Numbered from the stretch's first letter, positions 35,101 through 54,046 are shown. The stretch: DNA of 64,000 nucleotides from Dirofilaria immitis (GCA_024305405.1 JAKNDB010000092.1:845001-909000); one strand, 5' to 3'. Notes: generated from the letters alone by a model not told the origin. Numbers and translations: made by a program.

Positions 35101-38100
35101 AATTTGTTTCGTTATCATTATGTTGGTTCATATCAACAATCATTATATCGATTTGTAAAACTGGTACTCGTCGTCGAGAATATATAAATTCGATAAAACA
35201 TCGAAGACAAATGGCTAAATTAGCGCAATTACGACGGCTACGTGATAATGAAGGCTTGAATTTTACGATTTATTTTATTTTATGTCATAGAATAGAAAAA
35301 AAACTTAGTAGCATTATAATCTTAATTAACCTGTTAATTAATTAGTCAGTTAATTAATTAATCAATCAATTAAAAGGAGCTAAACAAAATTATAATAACC
35401 TAATTAAATGTTAAATAATAGATGGCATTAATCAATGATAATAAAATCAATCAAACAATTTTGATTACTAATATATAAATATAGGAAACTTATTGATTAA
35501 TCTATCATTTTTGCTTAATTATCATATTTTCTACTTTCTCATCGTACTAATACTGATATGATAATTATTAAACGACAAAAATGTTCTAAGCTATGATTGT
35601 CTTCTTTTTTAAGCATTATTTTAAAATGATCGACATATTGAAAGAATATATTTCTCGAATAAAACAAATTTTTTTTTACTTCTGGAGAAATTTGCTTCTA
35701 TCAGTTTTTTTCAGTTTTTCATACCGATATTGATATCATAATTGTTAAATGATAAAAGTATTATGAACAATGCATTATTTAAACTTAAATTTATTAAATC
35801 TTTCATTTTAAAATGTTTATTGTCTTCAAAGAATATATTTCTCGAATAAAAATTTCTTGACTAAATAAGTTTTTTGCATTTTGGCAAAATTTGATTTTCA
35901 ATTCTTTTTCAAATTTGTTCTTCCCTCAAATTTTTACAAAGAAGCGGTAAATTCGGGAAGAAATGAAAACATAAAAGTAAAGAAATGTACAAATTATTTT
36001 AAAAAATTTTTTCAATTAAATGACCAAATTGATTATTTTAAAATAAATGTATGAAATGAACTATCTCAAAGGAAAATATTTAAATTTGAATAAAAATTTT
36101 TACCCGACAATATTAAATATTTGTAAATATGCATAGATTATAAAATTATATTTGAGGAATTTTTAGGAATGGATGTTGGAAGAGGTGAAGAGTAAGTAAA
36201 AAATTAAATTTTTCTGATATTTATTTCTTGATAAAAATATCTGATTAATTAAAGTACGTTCAATTTCTTGCTTTAGTAAAATAAAAAGTAATGGATGATG
36301 AAAAATGAAAAAGTGATGAAATGATAAAATTTCAAAATGAAATGATAAAAGATTGTTAAAACAGTAATTCGAAATTTGATATCGAATTAGTTAATACGAT
36401 TTCAAGTTGCATAGATAGTACTGAAATTATTTCAAATTTTGTTTGATAATAAAGTTTAAAAATGATAAGATTTGCTTCCCAAAAATTCAAATATAATTTT
36501 TTTGAAAATTATAATTTGCGAGATTAAATCACATTTTATGTGTGTTTTACATATTTCTTTACATATTTTTTTGCATATTTTAAGTGATTAAAAATATTTT
36601 TCAATACTCATAAAACCGATTTATTTAAAAATAAAACAATATTTCCTTTTTCCCTTTTAAGATTTGATGAATTATATGCACAAGAACGAAGTAAAAGAGA
36701 AGAGTCAAGTCGAAAACGAGTAAGAATGTACCATAAGTCAGATTAATTATTTAATTATGCAAATATAGATTAATTAAAGGCTATTTCAAACTTAAACACA
36801 TATTTTCTTGTGATAACAAAGTTGATTGATTGAAATAATTGAAATTAATTAATATCAACAGCAATATCACGAAGACGTGAAAAAGTTTTTGCAGCATAAA
36901 AAACATAATAAGCAAGAAGTGAAGGGTGTGGAACGTATAAACGTGGAAAGAATTCGAGATCTATTACGTAAACGATTAAAAAGCGAAAAAGTGATAGGCA
37001 AGATCAGCAACGATATGATACAGCAAAATATCGAGATGGTAGAATTGATCATCTTAGTGATAAGAGTAGTAGCAAGCGTGGAATGGATGACTACAAAAAT
37101 CGTAGTGATCGGCATTTACAGGTTAACGTATCTATCAAATATAAATTTTTTTTATTAGAGAAAAGAAACTGGAATTGATTGATCCGTATGGTAAATGATA
37201 TCAATTGTGTTAAAATAATAAATATCGAATGAATTCTTCTATTGAAAAAGATAGATTTACATGATAATATTACTTATCAACTATCTAATATTGAAGTTAA
37301 TGAAACTATAGTAATTCAATTAAATGTTATAAAAGCGATAGAGTCAATTATTGTAACATCAATGATAATGTCACCTTATCAATAAGATATATCATTTTAA
37401 TAAGCTGCAGGAAATGAGAAGGAAAGTGAAGAAGCCGACGAAATTTCAGGCTAAATTACGTGAACTTTCTATGAGTCCTCGCACTAAAAGAAAAAAAGAA
37501 TTAGGTAGGATAAAATAAAAAGAAAAAGAAAAAATTATCCAACATAAATTAAAGTAATTCAGTTAATCGTTTCATATACAATAAAATTAAAATTTTAAGT
37601 AAAAATATCATTTCAATATTTTAATATTTATCGCATAAAACTTTTTTCATTATCTAATAAAAGAAATATGAATGCGACGAGAAAATTAGCCAAAAGATTT
37701 AATAAAAAATATATTTAATTAAATTATTAAGTGAAATTATATTTAAAAATAAAATAATAAATCAATAAAATTTGTAAATTTTAAAAATCATTTTACTGAA
37801 TTTTTATTAATTTACATTCCTTAAATGAAAAAATATTTTTAGAAAGTTTACGCTCTGAAACAACTCAAGAAGTATCGTCGGGTAAAAATTTCAAGTTGAA
37901 AGAACTACTTTAAATAATGATTTTGTTTCAGCTAATTGATTACTTATTACCGATATCACTGACTCATTATATCATTAAGCATTTAAAAAATTTTAAATTT
38001 TCAGGTGATACGGATAATTTAAAGAAATCCAGCAAAACATTTGCCACTGTTCTGAAGTTATTTTGTCATAATTTTAATAGATTTATAAATATCAGAGTAA

Positions 38101-41100
38101 AAATAATTCTGATGAATTATGATAATTTATAATTGATTCATGATAATCACAATTTAATTAGTTGAACACTAATTAGATTGAAAATTCTTTGCTGAGAAAT
38201 AATATTCTTCGCATTTTCGCCTATTTCATCCTTTATGATATATTTTTTTCTATGCCACTGATACCAATAGGCATACTTAAAATTAAAATCATATATTATA
38301 ATTTATGATCCTATCCTGATTAAAAGGATTATCATATTGCAACGCTATGATAATTTATATATGCTAATCAGTAATTAGCATCATGATAATTTACCAGAAT
38401 ATTTACTATTTTCAATCTAAAATGCTTTCTTAATAATCTAATAAACTTTTTAGCATTATCTTTATAAAAGAAATTATATATCGTAAAGTAAATTATCAAC
38501 ATTAAGAAAATTACCAAGTTAATGTCATCAATTATCTTAAGCAAAATTATTGATTTCACATTATTAACATGAAAAAATCGATAACCTAATTTAGAAATAA
38601 ACCACCATCAGAAGAAGAATCAAAAACAGGTACAGAGGTAAATTTTAGATTATAACAAGTTTCTTATAGCTTTATTTTTTTAACAATTTTTGCTAATTTA
38701 ATGAAATTGAATGATAAGAATTTGATGAGAAATATAGTGATAAGAAAATCATGTAATTTTAAAAATTCATTTCACGTTAGTTATGCATAAATAAATTATA
38801 GTCAATAAAGGAAGATCGAAGCTCATGGCTATTTAAATCACCTAAAGAACGAAAAAAACAATTGCTTCAGCAACAACTGGAATTACGTCGACGTATGCAT
38901 AATTTTTTCAATGATTGTGATATAAAATGATATAACATCGGTATAAAATTACGTCAACATAAATTTGATTTTCTTAAAGATTATGACAAACTTCAGCAAT
39001 TAAGCAGAATTAAACGTAAATTCGGCATAAAATTTAATTTCAAAGATCATCAATATCAATTATGTCTTGAATTTAGTGTTGCGAGAAAAATGATTTCATT
39101 GAGAAGACAGAAGTTAAATAGTAAGCAAAAAATTGCGGCTAATAAATTGCTGGCGTCTCCTAAACGGTTATAATTGAAGATTTTGTTTGTTTTATTTTAT
39201 AAGTAATTTGAAAATTATCAGTTTAAGAAAGATAAATTAAGCGGAGTAGCTTTGATGAATGCAATTTAAATGTTATGACATTACAAAGTATTAGAGGAAA
39301 TATTCCATGCATAAGTAAAATTAGCAAACTGTAATAGGTTGGAGGAAAGTTTATTAACAGCTCGACCGGATGATACTTCAACAGCTCGTTTGGATGAAAT
39401 TTCAACAACCCACATTGATCAAGTCAGTCACAAGTCGCAAGGAATTAAAAATAGACGAAAAAGCTATCGGACAGCAAGAAATATTGTTGAAGAAGATTTA
39501 AGGAAACGCTTACAGCAAATGGTCCAAATATTTACTTATTTTTCATCCTTTTGTTTTTAAAAATAGATTAAACTTTAATTGTTCAAGTAAGTCTTTTGGA
39601 AGTTAATACATTATATTTATCTTGTGAAATAATATCCTTTTGTGCATTATCTTATCATATCCTCATAATAATTTATGCAAATAAATTTGTAATATAATCG
39701 TAAAGATTTGAAATGAATTTGATATTATTGGCATCAAATAAAATATTAAATTATAGGATTTTAAATTAACACCTGAAAAAATTCTACAAACAAAATCTGA
39801 GAGATCTATAACGGCGATAAGTGACAGGTATTTAAAATAAGAAATTTATATATGACTTTAGAATATAAGTCTAAGTGGAAAAGACTAAACTTTTGATTAT
39901 GTGATTTGTTATGCCATTGAATGCATACAGTGTGATTTTTATGATGAATATGCGGTTACTATTAATTTGTAGAAGAATCTAAAAATATAGTAAATTTTCA
40001 GGTCGCCAAACAATTTAAGTGCCAGTGGAAATAGACCAGCAAGTGGTTCGAAAAGTCAACGAGAATTGTCATCTCGTCGAAGAATGCGACATCAAAAATC
40101 CGGTAAGCGAAGTCAGTCGCAGTCACAAAGTCAGATAAGTAGCGATTCTGTTACAGCCGATAGCACTAATATCACTCCTAAAAATCAGAAGCAAAAGCAA
40201 TTAAAAAGAAAACTAGTGAAATCAGGAAAAGAATATTCAGAATCCGAAACAACTGAGAAAAGTTGCGTACGAAGGAAACTGAAACACAAGAAGTTGATAA
40301 ATGATGAAAGAAGGAAAAGGCCATTGAAAAAAATAGCTAATTTACAAAAAAACAGAAAAACTGAAGAACAACAAAATTTCACGAAGCCATCAAAATATCA
40401 AGTAAAAATAGAAGAGAAAAGTCGAAATCAGGCGGAAAAATTTTTCAAGAATAAAGAAAATATAAAGGAAGAGTTGAAAAAATCAGCGAAATCGATGAAT
40501 AAGCAGTCGTCGAAAGTTTCATCAAAAACTTCAAACAATAACAATGCACCAACTGAAAGATCAAATCAAAAATCAATCAAAATGCATTCAACGTTATCAA
40601 AAGATAAGAAATTAAAGAAAAATAAGTTCAATGATAAGAAATCTATGAATACTCGAAAACTACAGAAACTCAGAAATCTACTGGAAGTACTACTTGTACT
40701 GATAGCAGTAAATCATGCGAAGGAGCACTAAATAAATCTTCACGAAATCCTGATAGAGTTTTGAATAATATCACACGTCCAGATGTCAAAGAAACGTCTG
40801 ATAAGAGAAGTTCTATTTCTCGACCACATTCGAAGAGGAATCAAAAAAAGCAAGAAGCATTTGAATCTTATCAATGCTTCAACAGAAGCTATAATATCAG
40901 ATAAGATTTCATCAAATCAACCAATGCGAGCGAATGGTAGAAATATGTTACAATTTCGTAAAAGGAAATTAGATTCATCATCACTTTCAAATAAATCTAG
41001 CATATCTGAAGCTAGTCCTGAAAATTCTTCAGTGAATCAGAAAACGATGGAGAAATTCAGGAAAAAGCGGAAAATGAATCATGCTAAGAAATTGCGTTGG

Positions 41101-41356
41101 GAAAAACAACGAAATCGAAGGGTTTGGGAAGAGATTTAAGCTCAAATTCAAATGGCATTTACACGAGCAGTTCGTTTGGAAATTCCAGAAGTTCAAAAAA
41201 CAAATTTAAAAGTAAAAAAGAGAAAATAACGTCTCTGAAGTTATACTGAAAGCAGCAAATACTTTTGAAAATCCAAAGCGAAGCATGAAAAGAAAGATTT
41301 GGCAATCTTCCCGAAAGAAAGATCATAAATTAGATTCTAATGAGGAGAAATTCTAA
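35101..41356 (+). CDS. Large basic Lys/Ser-rich protein with an N-terminal membrane segment, 13 exons, five frame breaks
   Basis: Exons: 35101-35241, 36167-36191, 36662-36719, 36862-37121, 37411-37504, 37843-37881, 38005-38056, 38595-38637, 38802-38892, 38980-39166, 39338-39521, 39757-39827 and 40002-41356. All junction phases agree once five single-base homopolymer errors are allowed for, giving about 866 residues to the TAA at 41354. The first exon reads SLCWFISTIIISICKTGTRRRE, a membrane segment followed by basic residues; it has no Met, so one or more 5' exons are missing. The middle is charged and helical (DELYAQERSKREES, NVERIRDLLRKRL). The 451-residue tail is rich in K, S, N, R and Q, for example SGKRSQSQSQSQISSDS. 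No domain was recognised. It could be a membrane-tethered disordered scaffold or a nuclear-type basic protein. Confidence 0.75.
38893..38979 (+). other. 87-base intron that removes an in-frame TGA
   Basis: The exon starting at 38802 reads on into a TGA at 38928-38930 and then stays open in the same frame, as if a stop interrupted the gene. A consensus donor GTATGC at 38893 and an acceptor TTTTCTTAAAG at 38979 remove the stop and keep the phase. This is a better reading than a nonsense mutation. Confidence 0.65.
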
Positions 41357-44300
41357 AGCATCAACGAATGATCAGCAATGGAAATGAGGGAGAAAATATG
41401 GGAAATAATAAATCAGTTGAGGCAATAATTAGAAAATATCGAAATATAAAATAATCAGTAATAAAGGTAAGTTAAATTTTGAAATAAAAAAATAAATTTC
41501 AGCTTAAAATTCATTTATTTATGTACGTAGCATTCGTATGAAAATGTGATGGAGAAAAAGAAAAAAATTTATTTAGTCAAAGGAACTTGTTAATACATTT
41601 ATACATACAAAGTATTATGATAACACAAAATATTATAATAACTGAATCTATATCATCCACGATGCATTTTTTATTGATAGTCAACATGACATAACTTGAT
41701 CTCACTTTGACCTTGCTTATCAATTCATTTTTATTTTTATTTGAAAAAGTAATCGACAACGAATATTGCTTGTTTCAGTTTTCCCGGTAGGTTTTAAGCA
41801 ACGAAACGATTGTATCTAATTAATTCCATGTATTTACATAAGGAATATCACAAGAGTAGAATTGTCATTCTTATCAATTAATCATTTTTAGCGTTCATTA
41901 TTACGATGAAGGAAATTCATTGAATTTATCGATCAGTGATAATTATAATAAGAATAACTTTATAAGATGATATTTGATAGTAAATCATTTTATTCTATAT
42001 TTATTCATCCTTTTCATGTGCGGTAGATGTATATGTATAGTAGACATATACAGTAGCCATGCATCAAACAGAGTTCTTCGTCAAATAAATAATGTTAAAA
42101 TATTGCCATAAATATATAATTGTTAATTACCGATTCCCATCTACGTTTATTTGCATACAATAAAAGTAATAAATTAGAATAAACAAATCAAGCACGGTTA
42201 TGATCGACCGCAATTTGATAATACAGTATCAAATGTAAAGTAATGGTGTATATATGGTATATAAGAACGAATGGTATGTAAATTTTAAAAATTTAAAGTT
42301 TCCTTTTAATTTTAGTCATTGGAAGAGCAATTGTGATATTCGTTTAGTAACTATTTGTTATAAATAAGACATTACTTACCACTTTTGTAACAAAACAATG
42401 GATATTGAGTTAATTAACTTATTTTACTCTGGCGGTAAATATCAATCAAGAATTACATCTCTTTGCATTTCTCGATCCGTTTTTTTGAAGAAATTTCGGC
42501 GCTGTAATTTTGAGAAATAATCTGTTGAGTGAAAGGTTAGATATCAAAGATTTATTGCTTAATTGCTGATTCAGAAATAAGTAACTGCAAAATTTTTGAC
42601 AATTTTAGCAATATTTGACAATTGTCAAATAAATTTAATATGATGATATATTGTGTAAGTTTTGTATATATTCTTGTAATACTTTACAAAAACGTATTAA
42701 ATTAATTCAATTCATTCACCATTTTTTTTTAAATTGGATGCATAAATGTTGTTTGGATCATTTCAATGCTAATTAGTAAAACGTTTATGTCAAATAATTG
42801 TCATTAAAAACGTCTGGCTTACTTAAAATTTATCATTGTAAAACTTTCCATTTAAGTCAAGTAACCCATTATTTATGAACTTTCGATTTGCATCGTCAAG
42901 TAGCTTCTCAAATTTATTGCGAACAATTTTCATTTCATATCAAGTAGCTTCTCATTGATCATGAATACTTTTCAACCTACTCAATTAGCTTATTAAACTT
43001 ATCTAAGTAAGTTTTGAAAACAATTTGTTATTGAAGAATCTATTAATCTCATTTCTTTTTTATTCGCTTTTTTAATGGATTAATTCAAATTTAATACTTT
43101 TTCTCGTTGTACAATAGTAATCAATCATTGATCATTTATTATGCGATGTTGGCATAATTGAATCATCCAAAAGATTTTATTCATTCCAAAATATTGAATT
43201 ATTTGGTTTAATTTTATCCCTATGTCATATTGATTTAAATTTGATGAATTTAAATTACTTAACGTTAATTGCTCTATAATCAATGATAGTTTAGTTTATT
43301 TATATGATACTAGAATTATATAAAGTAAATTTCAATTTAAACTTCATGTGGAATAAATTGCTAAATTTAAATGTGCATTGTTATTTTTGGAATTAATTCA
43401 ATTAGTTTATTTTTGTATAAATCTCTCGATTTCATTAAGAAATATTTATGATATTTCAATTTCTCTTTCACACTAAATTATATCAGTCGTTTCGCCTTTG
43501 TTTTAAATGTTGATAATATATATGTAAATAGGTATTCGAATAGAAAGAAAATTCTCGACAAGAGACGAGCCAATAAGAATTGGATTTAAGTTGAAAAGGA
43601 AAGTGCTTGATTGTTTTAGTCCTGAATTTTCCCGAGGGATATACTTTCCTGGAATAAACTCAATGATAAACATTTTCTCCTCATCACTACAAATTTACGA
43701 TAGATTTTTGCATGTCTTTTGATTTATCTCACAAAAATATCAAGGATATCGTTTTCTTTGCAACTTATAGTTTAAGGAAGAATTGAAATCTGTTTGAAAT
43801 ATTATTTCGAATCTTTTTTGTCAAAAATTATTTAAAAATGAGGTTATCATATATTTTTAATTCATTTTTGACTTACAATAACTTTAAGCATACCTGAGAT
43901 AAAATATGAAAGTTTGATTGTCAATGCTGATAAATTTTTAAAAATATTTAAAGTAAATCAATTATCACAAGAACGGATATTATTATGAAATATTCTTTCA
44001 AATTTTTCTTCATCAAAAATTCTCAAGAATAAATTACACATCTTTTTTAACCATTATATCTTTATATACACCTAACGATGAAATACGGATAAATGATATT
44101 TTGATTATCAATATTGATAAATTTTTTTATCAACCAAAATACATGAAATAGCTAAATTATCACAAGCATGAATATTATCAGGCGTAAATAATGTGGAACA
44201 ATACTTGATCAAAAGGTTTTTGATTATTTTTGATTTATAAATGATATATTGAAATTATTAATTTGTATTTTTTTAATTAGAAGAATTTTTCATTAGTATT

Positions 44301-44421
44301 TATAATTTAATTTATAGCATTTTACTTATATTTTTCTGAAATTCTAGAGAATATAAGCAATTTCAAAAAGAATTCTATTTTATAGAAATATAATAATTTC
44401 GATTATAATTCTTTTAACTCA

Positions 44422-44700
44422 GGCATCCATTTATTCCTGCTAAATATTTTCCGGATTCATTCCGGTAATCGTTTTATTATCAAACTAGCAGATATCATCC
44501 GTTCTTGTTTACTGTATCTGATTTTAATCATTTATTCCGGTTCAGTCTGGTATTGTGTTCTATCATCAAATTCTGCGTCTCGATCCAACGATTCTCTGCA
44601 TCATTGATTTACATAAAATGCATAATTTATTCCTGTTACTTTGTCTAAATTTAATCATTTATCCGGAATTGATCCGGTAATTTCCTTTCATTATCAATTT
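44422..44700 (+). repeat. Three diverged tandem repeats with a CCGG core
   Basis: Each copy runs roughly ATTCCTG-TTA ... TTTAATCATTTATTCCGG ... TCCGGTAAT ... TTATCAAAT. CCGG cores lie at 44451, 44537 and 44663, so the spacing is about 86 and 126 bases. The unit is about 70 bases and clearly degenerate. Confidence 0.55.
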
Positions 44701-45773
44701 ACCATAAATAATATTAATTGTATGGTGACGATGAAAGCAAATGATTTTAAACATACTTGCTCGTGGATGCATAACTGATGACCAGCCATTAAATGGTCAT
44801 AACTATTGGATTTGAATATTTCAATAAAATATCCACTATCCCTCTTCAGACTTTTCTGTCCGTAAACTACCGGTTAACAAATGCTTTCGTTTTCCTAAAA
44901 GCAATTCACCTAATTGTTTTCTCCAATATATGTTTAGTTATAGATGGGCATTATTAAGCTTCAATTTGGATTGGATTGTTTCTCGAATTTTTCCGCTTCA
45001 TTAAAGCGTTTTTTCCGAGTAAATTCATGATAAATGAATTTGAGTGAAATATTTTACACCTTTCATAATATTTCATTAATCTGAAATTGTATCAATAATT
45101 TCTTGTAATTGCAAAATTGATCCATAGAACTGATAATGATTATAATAAATATATTATTAGTCAGAGATAAAAATCTTGTCGAGTAATGAAAGCGATGAAG
45201 AAGTAAGTTAATGAAATGATTTGAATATTTATTGAATTAAAATATTTGAAATATCAAAATTTAAAATGAATTGATTTAATTTAATAAATATTTTTTTGTT
45301 CTATTAGTGAATATTTTTTCTAAAAAAATGTATATCTTTTAATCTATTCATTTCGTTAATTTTTCTCTTATATATTTTCATTTTTCAAGCTTTTCTCTAA
45401 TCTCTAATTTTTGTTTTGAAGAAAATAAAAAAAGCAAAAGAAAAGAACAAAACGAAATGAAATAAAACAGAATAACAGAAATGAAATTAAAAATAATAAC
45501 AAAAAGAGAGTGAGAGAGAGAGAGAGGGGAAAAAATTGGAAAGATTTGAAAGCTTTGAAGTACAACTCATCTTATTTCGTTTATTTCGAACATTAATTTG
45601 CTAGCACAACAAGACGGAAAATGCATAAATATATATCATCATTGTTGCTGTCATCGTCAATCGTCGCTATCATCATCGCCTTTTCTTATTATTTCAAACG
45701 ACAATGCAAGAGACGATATTCTGTTGATTTCACTTGAAATTGACAAGTTGAAATAATGAGAACGAATCACAAA

Positions 45774-45830
45774 TATATATATATATATATATATTGCATG
45801 CATGCATATATTGCATTGCATTGCATTTAT
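45774..45830 (+). repeat. (AT)n followed by TGCA and TTGCA short tandem repeats
   Basis: An (AT) array, then TGCATGCATGCA and three TTGCA units. It keeps short frames open on both strands, which are not genes. Confidence 0.85.
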
Positions 45831-47522
45831 ACATGCGATACACGCATTTTAAGAATTGCTCATCAAATTGATGATAAGATTGTAAAATTGTTAAGCATGA
45901 CAAACGAGAATAGCCGAATCGAGGATGAGAAAATTGGAATGATTCAAGAAAAAGGAAGTATGATTTTTTATTTCTTTCCTGCTTTTTATTCATCTGGTAA
46001 ATGAAGTAAAATGAAATTAAAAAATAGCAAGTCTGATTTGGCATGTGAAACAAATATATGGGATTAATTAGATGACAATAATGTGAAATATCTGTGACAT
46101 GTTATATGCATAAATGGAGAAAACATCGAATTCAGCAATTGAAGCAGACTATTTTGCTTGCAATTATCAACAATGAATATTATCATAATATCATAGATTT
46201 CTTTTGTTTGTTGCTATTATATTTATTAATGTGTAAACAATAAACAAAACACTGCTTAGAATTTCATTATGTAATTATTATGATGTTTATTTATCTACGA
46301 AAATGAAAAGCAGTTATTCAAATTGATTTTTTTGAATTTGACTTAAATTCATAATTCTAGTTTAATTACAATCTGTTACATGAAGATATTTATATCGTTT
46401 ATATGTTACAATGATTATATATCATGATTAGATTCGTTCAATTTTATAAGCATATAAATACAATTATTTAAAATTGAAAAGATATATTTTAAAAATTGTG
46501 AGCTTAAATGAAAAAATTTGAAAAGAGAAAAAAATATATAATGGGAAAAAGAACAAATAGAAGAAATAAATAAATACTTGTGGATAAGTATAAGTATGTA
46601 TTATTGTTGAAATCATATGATTAAATCAATTCACATTTATAATATAGATTACAAAAAAAAAAATATTTGTTGCTTTCCAATGATTTGCTTAAAATTTTTT
46701 TATTCAGCTTAGCATAGAATGCATATACTGTAAAATAATGATAATGGAAAAAGAATAAAAGTTGAAAAAGAGAAAAAATCTACGATATGTGACAATGTTC
46801 CGTGCTAAGAACAAATATAATATTTGTTTGATGATAGCTCTCAATTTTCTCCTCTTCTTTTGGATCAAAATTTTGCATTTCGTCCTACTGTTACGTATTA
46901 ATGAAAGATATACGATTTTTTTAAGTGAATTTATTTTTTCAACTTGAAATGAATTTTTATAAAGATGTAGATAGTTGATAGAGAAAAGAAAAATTTTATT
47001 TTCTATAATTTAAATGTAAACGTATAATTAACGAGAAAGAAATATTCCATTATGATTATTCATATTTTTCCATTATCGTATTATCATTATATATTAGTAT
47101 CATCATTTATACATATAGTTAGCATATTACTATTATTATGATTATTTTATTCATTTTGATTATAATATTGAAATTTTTGTTTTTGGAAAAAATATTTTCG
47201 AGTACTTCCTTACATACTGGATATCGTCACACATACATAGCAATATGCAATACAAATTACCTGATAATATAAATTGAAAGCTTCTAAGAAATATTTTATA
47301 ATATGACAAAAATAATTATCATTTAAATTAATAAAACTTAATCCTCTTGATTGGTGAAATTCTAATTGAAATAGAATCAAGTATCTAAGACACCGGTATT
47401 ATAATTAAATCAAATATACAATATGCTAAATTTTATCATAAAAATAAATTTGAAAATTTTAACAAATGGATGAAATTTAAGTAGATACATGGAAAGGATG
47501 AAATATACTTTGATATAATTTG

Positions 47523-52836
<5,314 letters not shown>

Positions 52837-52891
52837 TCTCTTCTTGCTACCACATTTAGATTTATAAAATGTTGAAAATAGGAAATTTTAA

Positions 52892-52901
52892 CTGAAAAAT
52901 T
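52892..52901 (-). promoter_or_regulatory. Candidate trans-splice acceptor of pag-3
   Basis: On the minus strand the sequence ends ATTTTTCAG 56 bases before the start codon. The frame of the ATG has an in-frame TAA directly after this acceptor, so the exon begins as 5'UTR. That fits spliced-leader addition, or a 5'UTR intron. Confidence 0.5.
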
Positions 52902-53045
52902 AAACAAAATTTCATTAAAGTTGCGCGTCTTCATAGTTGCTTTAATTTCTATTAATAATAAATTAATTTCGAATTTTGACAGTTAATAATTTTAACGTTA
53001 ATTGAAACTTAATGATCGAAGAAAATTTTTGATATATTAAAGAAA

Positions 53046-53079
53046 AACTCAACAAAATTTGAAAAAATTTTGTTGAGTT
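53046..53079. repeat. 15-bp stem with GAAA loop upstream of pag-3
   Basis: Arms 53046-53060 (AACTCAACAAAATTT) and 53065-53079 are exact reverse complements around GAAA at 53061-53064. It is about 210 bases upstream of the pag-3 start codon. Confidence 0.75.
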
Positions 53080-53705
53080 CAAAACAATAAAGATTTTTGG
53101 ATAATTAATTCATATCTAAACTATTCTGGTTGAATAAATGAGTAAGTAAATAAATGAGTAAATGAATAAGTTTAAGTAAATTGGAATAACCAAAGATGGG
53201 AAAATGTATTGTTAATGTGGGTGGATAGCTTGACAAGTGATGTTGGCAATGAATCTTGATGGAAGTAGTAGAATGAAGGCAACAGTAGGCGGTTCATGTT
53301 TTGCTTTCTTGTTCCTTAAAAATGAGCCTAGCATTTTCCTCTCTCTCCCTCTTTCTCTTTAGATGCTTGAAAAGCCAGAAAAATTGGCCTGAATTCTGGA
53401 AATATTTTGATTGAGGGCATAACAAGAGACAAATATACATTTACATTCTTGTGAATTTCATATTAAAATGCTATCGGCTGCAGAAGCATTTGCTTCGCTT
53501 TGAAAGCCATAATAAATTTCATCCTGTAACATCACTGATTATTCCATTTTCAATTATCAATTGTTTATGATTAACAATTCTTAAATATTTAAATTTAAGG
53601 TTGTAATATAAAGAAATAAAAAAAACATTAATAATAAGTTAAGATTAATTTGATGATTGTCTCATAAAAATAAATAAGCTAATTTTCTAGAAATTTGTAT
53701 TTATC

Positions 53706-54046
53706 ATATCAACAATAATAATAGTAAATAACATTAACAATAAAATGATAACAGCAATAATTTATAACAATGATAATTATAGCAATAATAATAATAATAT
53801 AGCAGCAATAGTAACAACAATAATAGCAATGATATTGCTAAACATAACTGTAACATTAACGATGAAATAATAACAGCAATAATAATTACAACGATAAAAT
53901 AATAGCACTGATAATAATAGCAATAATAAAGTATAAACCATAATAGCAATAACAGCAATGATATTACTGTTGCTACTACTAGTAATATTAATGATAAAAT
54001 AAAGACAATAATAATAATGGCAACAACAATAATAATAATAATATCA
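53706..54046 (+). repeat. Imperfect AAT/AAC/GCA trinucleotide-rich field
   Basis: About 340 bases of AATAATAAC, CAACAATAAT and AGCAATAAT units with several longer sub-repeats (AATAGCAATGATATT...). The minus strand reads as a Leu/Tyr-rich shadow ORF. Confidence 0.8.

Larger units (their letters stand above)
41357..47522. other. Intergenic region between the Lys/Ser-rich gene and the pag-3 gene
   Basis: AT-rich with no supported exon. It has an AATAAA at 41483-41488 for the upstream gene, a repeated AAGTAGCTTCTCA motif at 42895-42952, three diverged CCGG-containing repeats at 44422-44700, a GA-rich tract at 45505-45530 and (AT)n plus TTGCA pentamer repeats at 45774-45826. Sequence at 44400-45010 is less AT-rich than its surroundings and may be regulatory DNA downstream of pag-3. 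Confidence 0.55.

Noticed and set aside
38928..38930. In-frame TGA as selenocysteine or readthrough stop
   Set aside because: A short intron with usable borders removes it in phase, which is the simpler reading.
40185..40382. Minus-strand Phe/Cys-rich ORF
   Set aside because: Shadow of the Lys-rich last exon on the plus strand.
41577..41759. 60-codon minus-strand ORF with a hydrophobic end
   Set aside because: A frame of this length with Ile/Leu/Cys is expected by chance in such AT-rich DNA, and no splice context supports it.
45730..46053. 107-codon minus-strand and 82-codon plus-strand ORFs
   Set aside because: Both pass through the (AT)n and TTGCA repeats and show no domain; repeats without stops keep them open.
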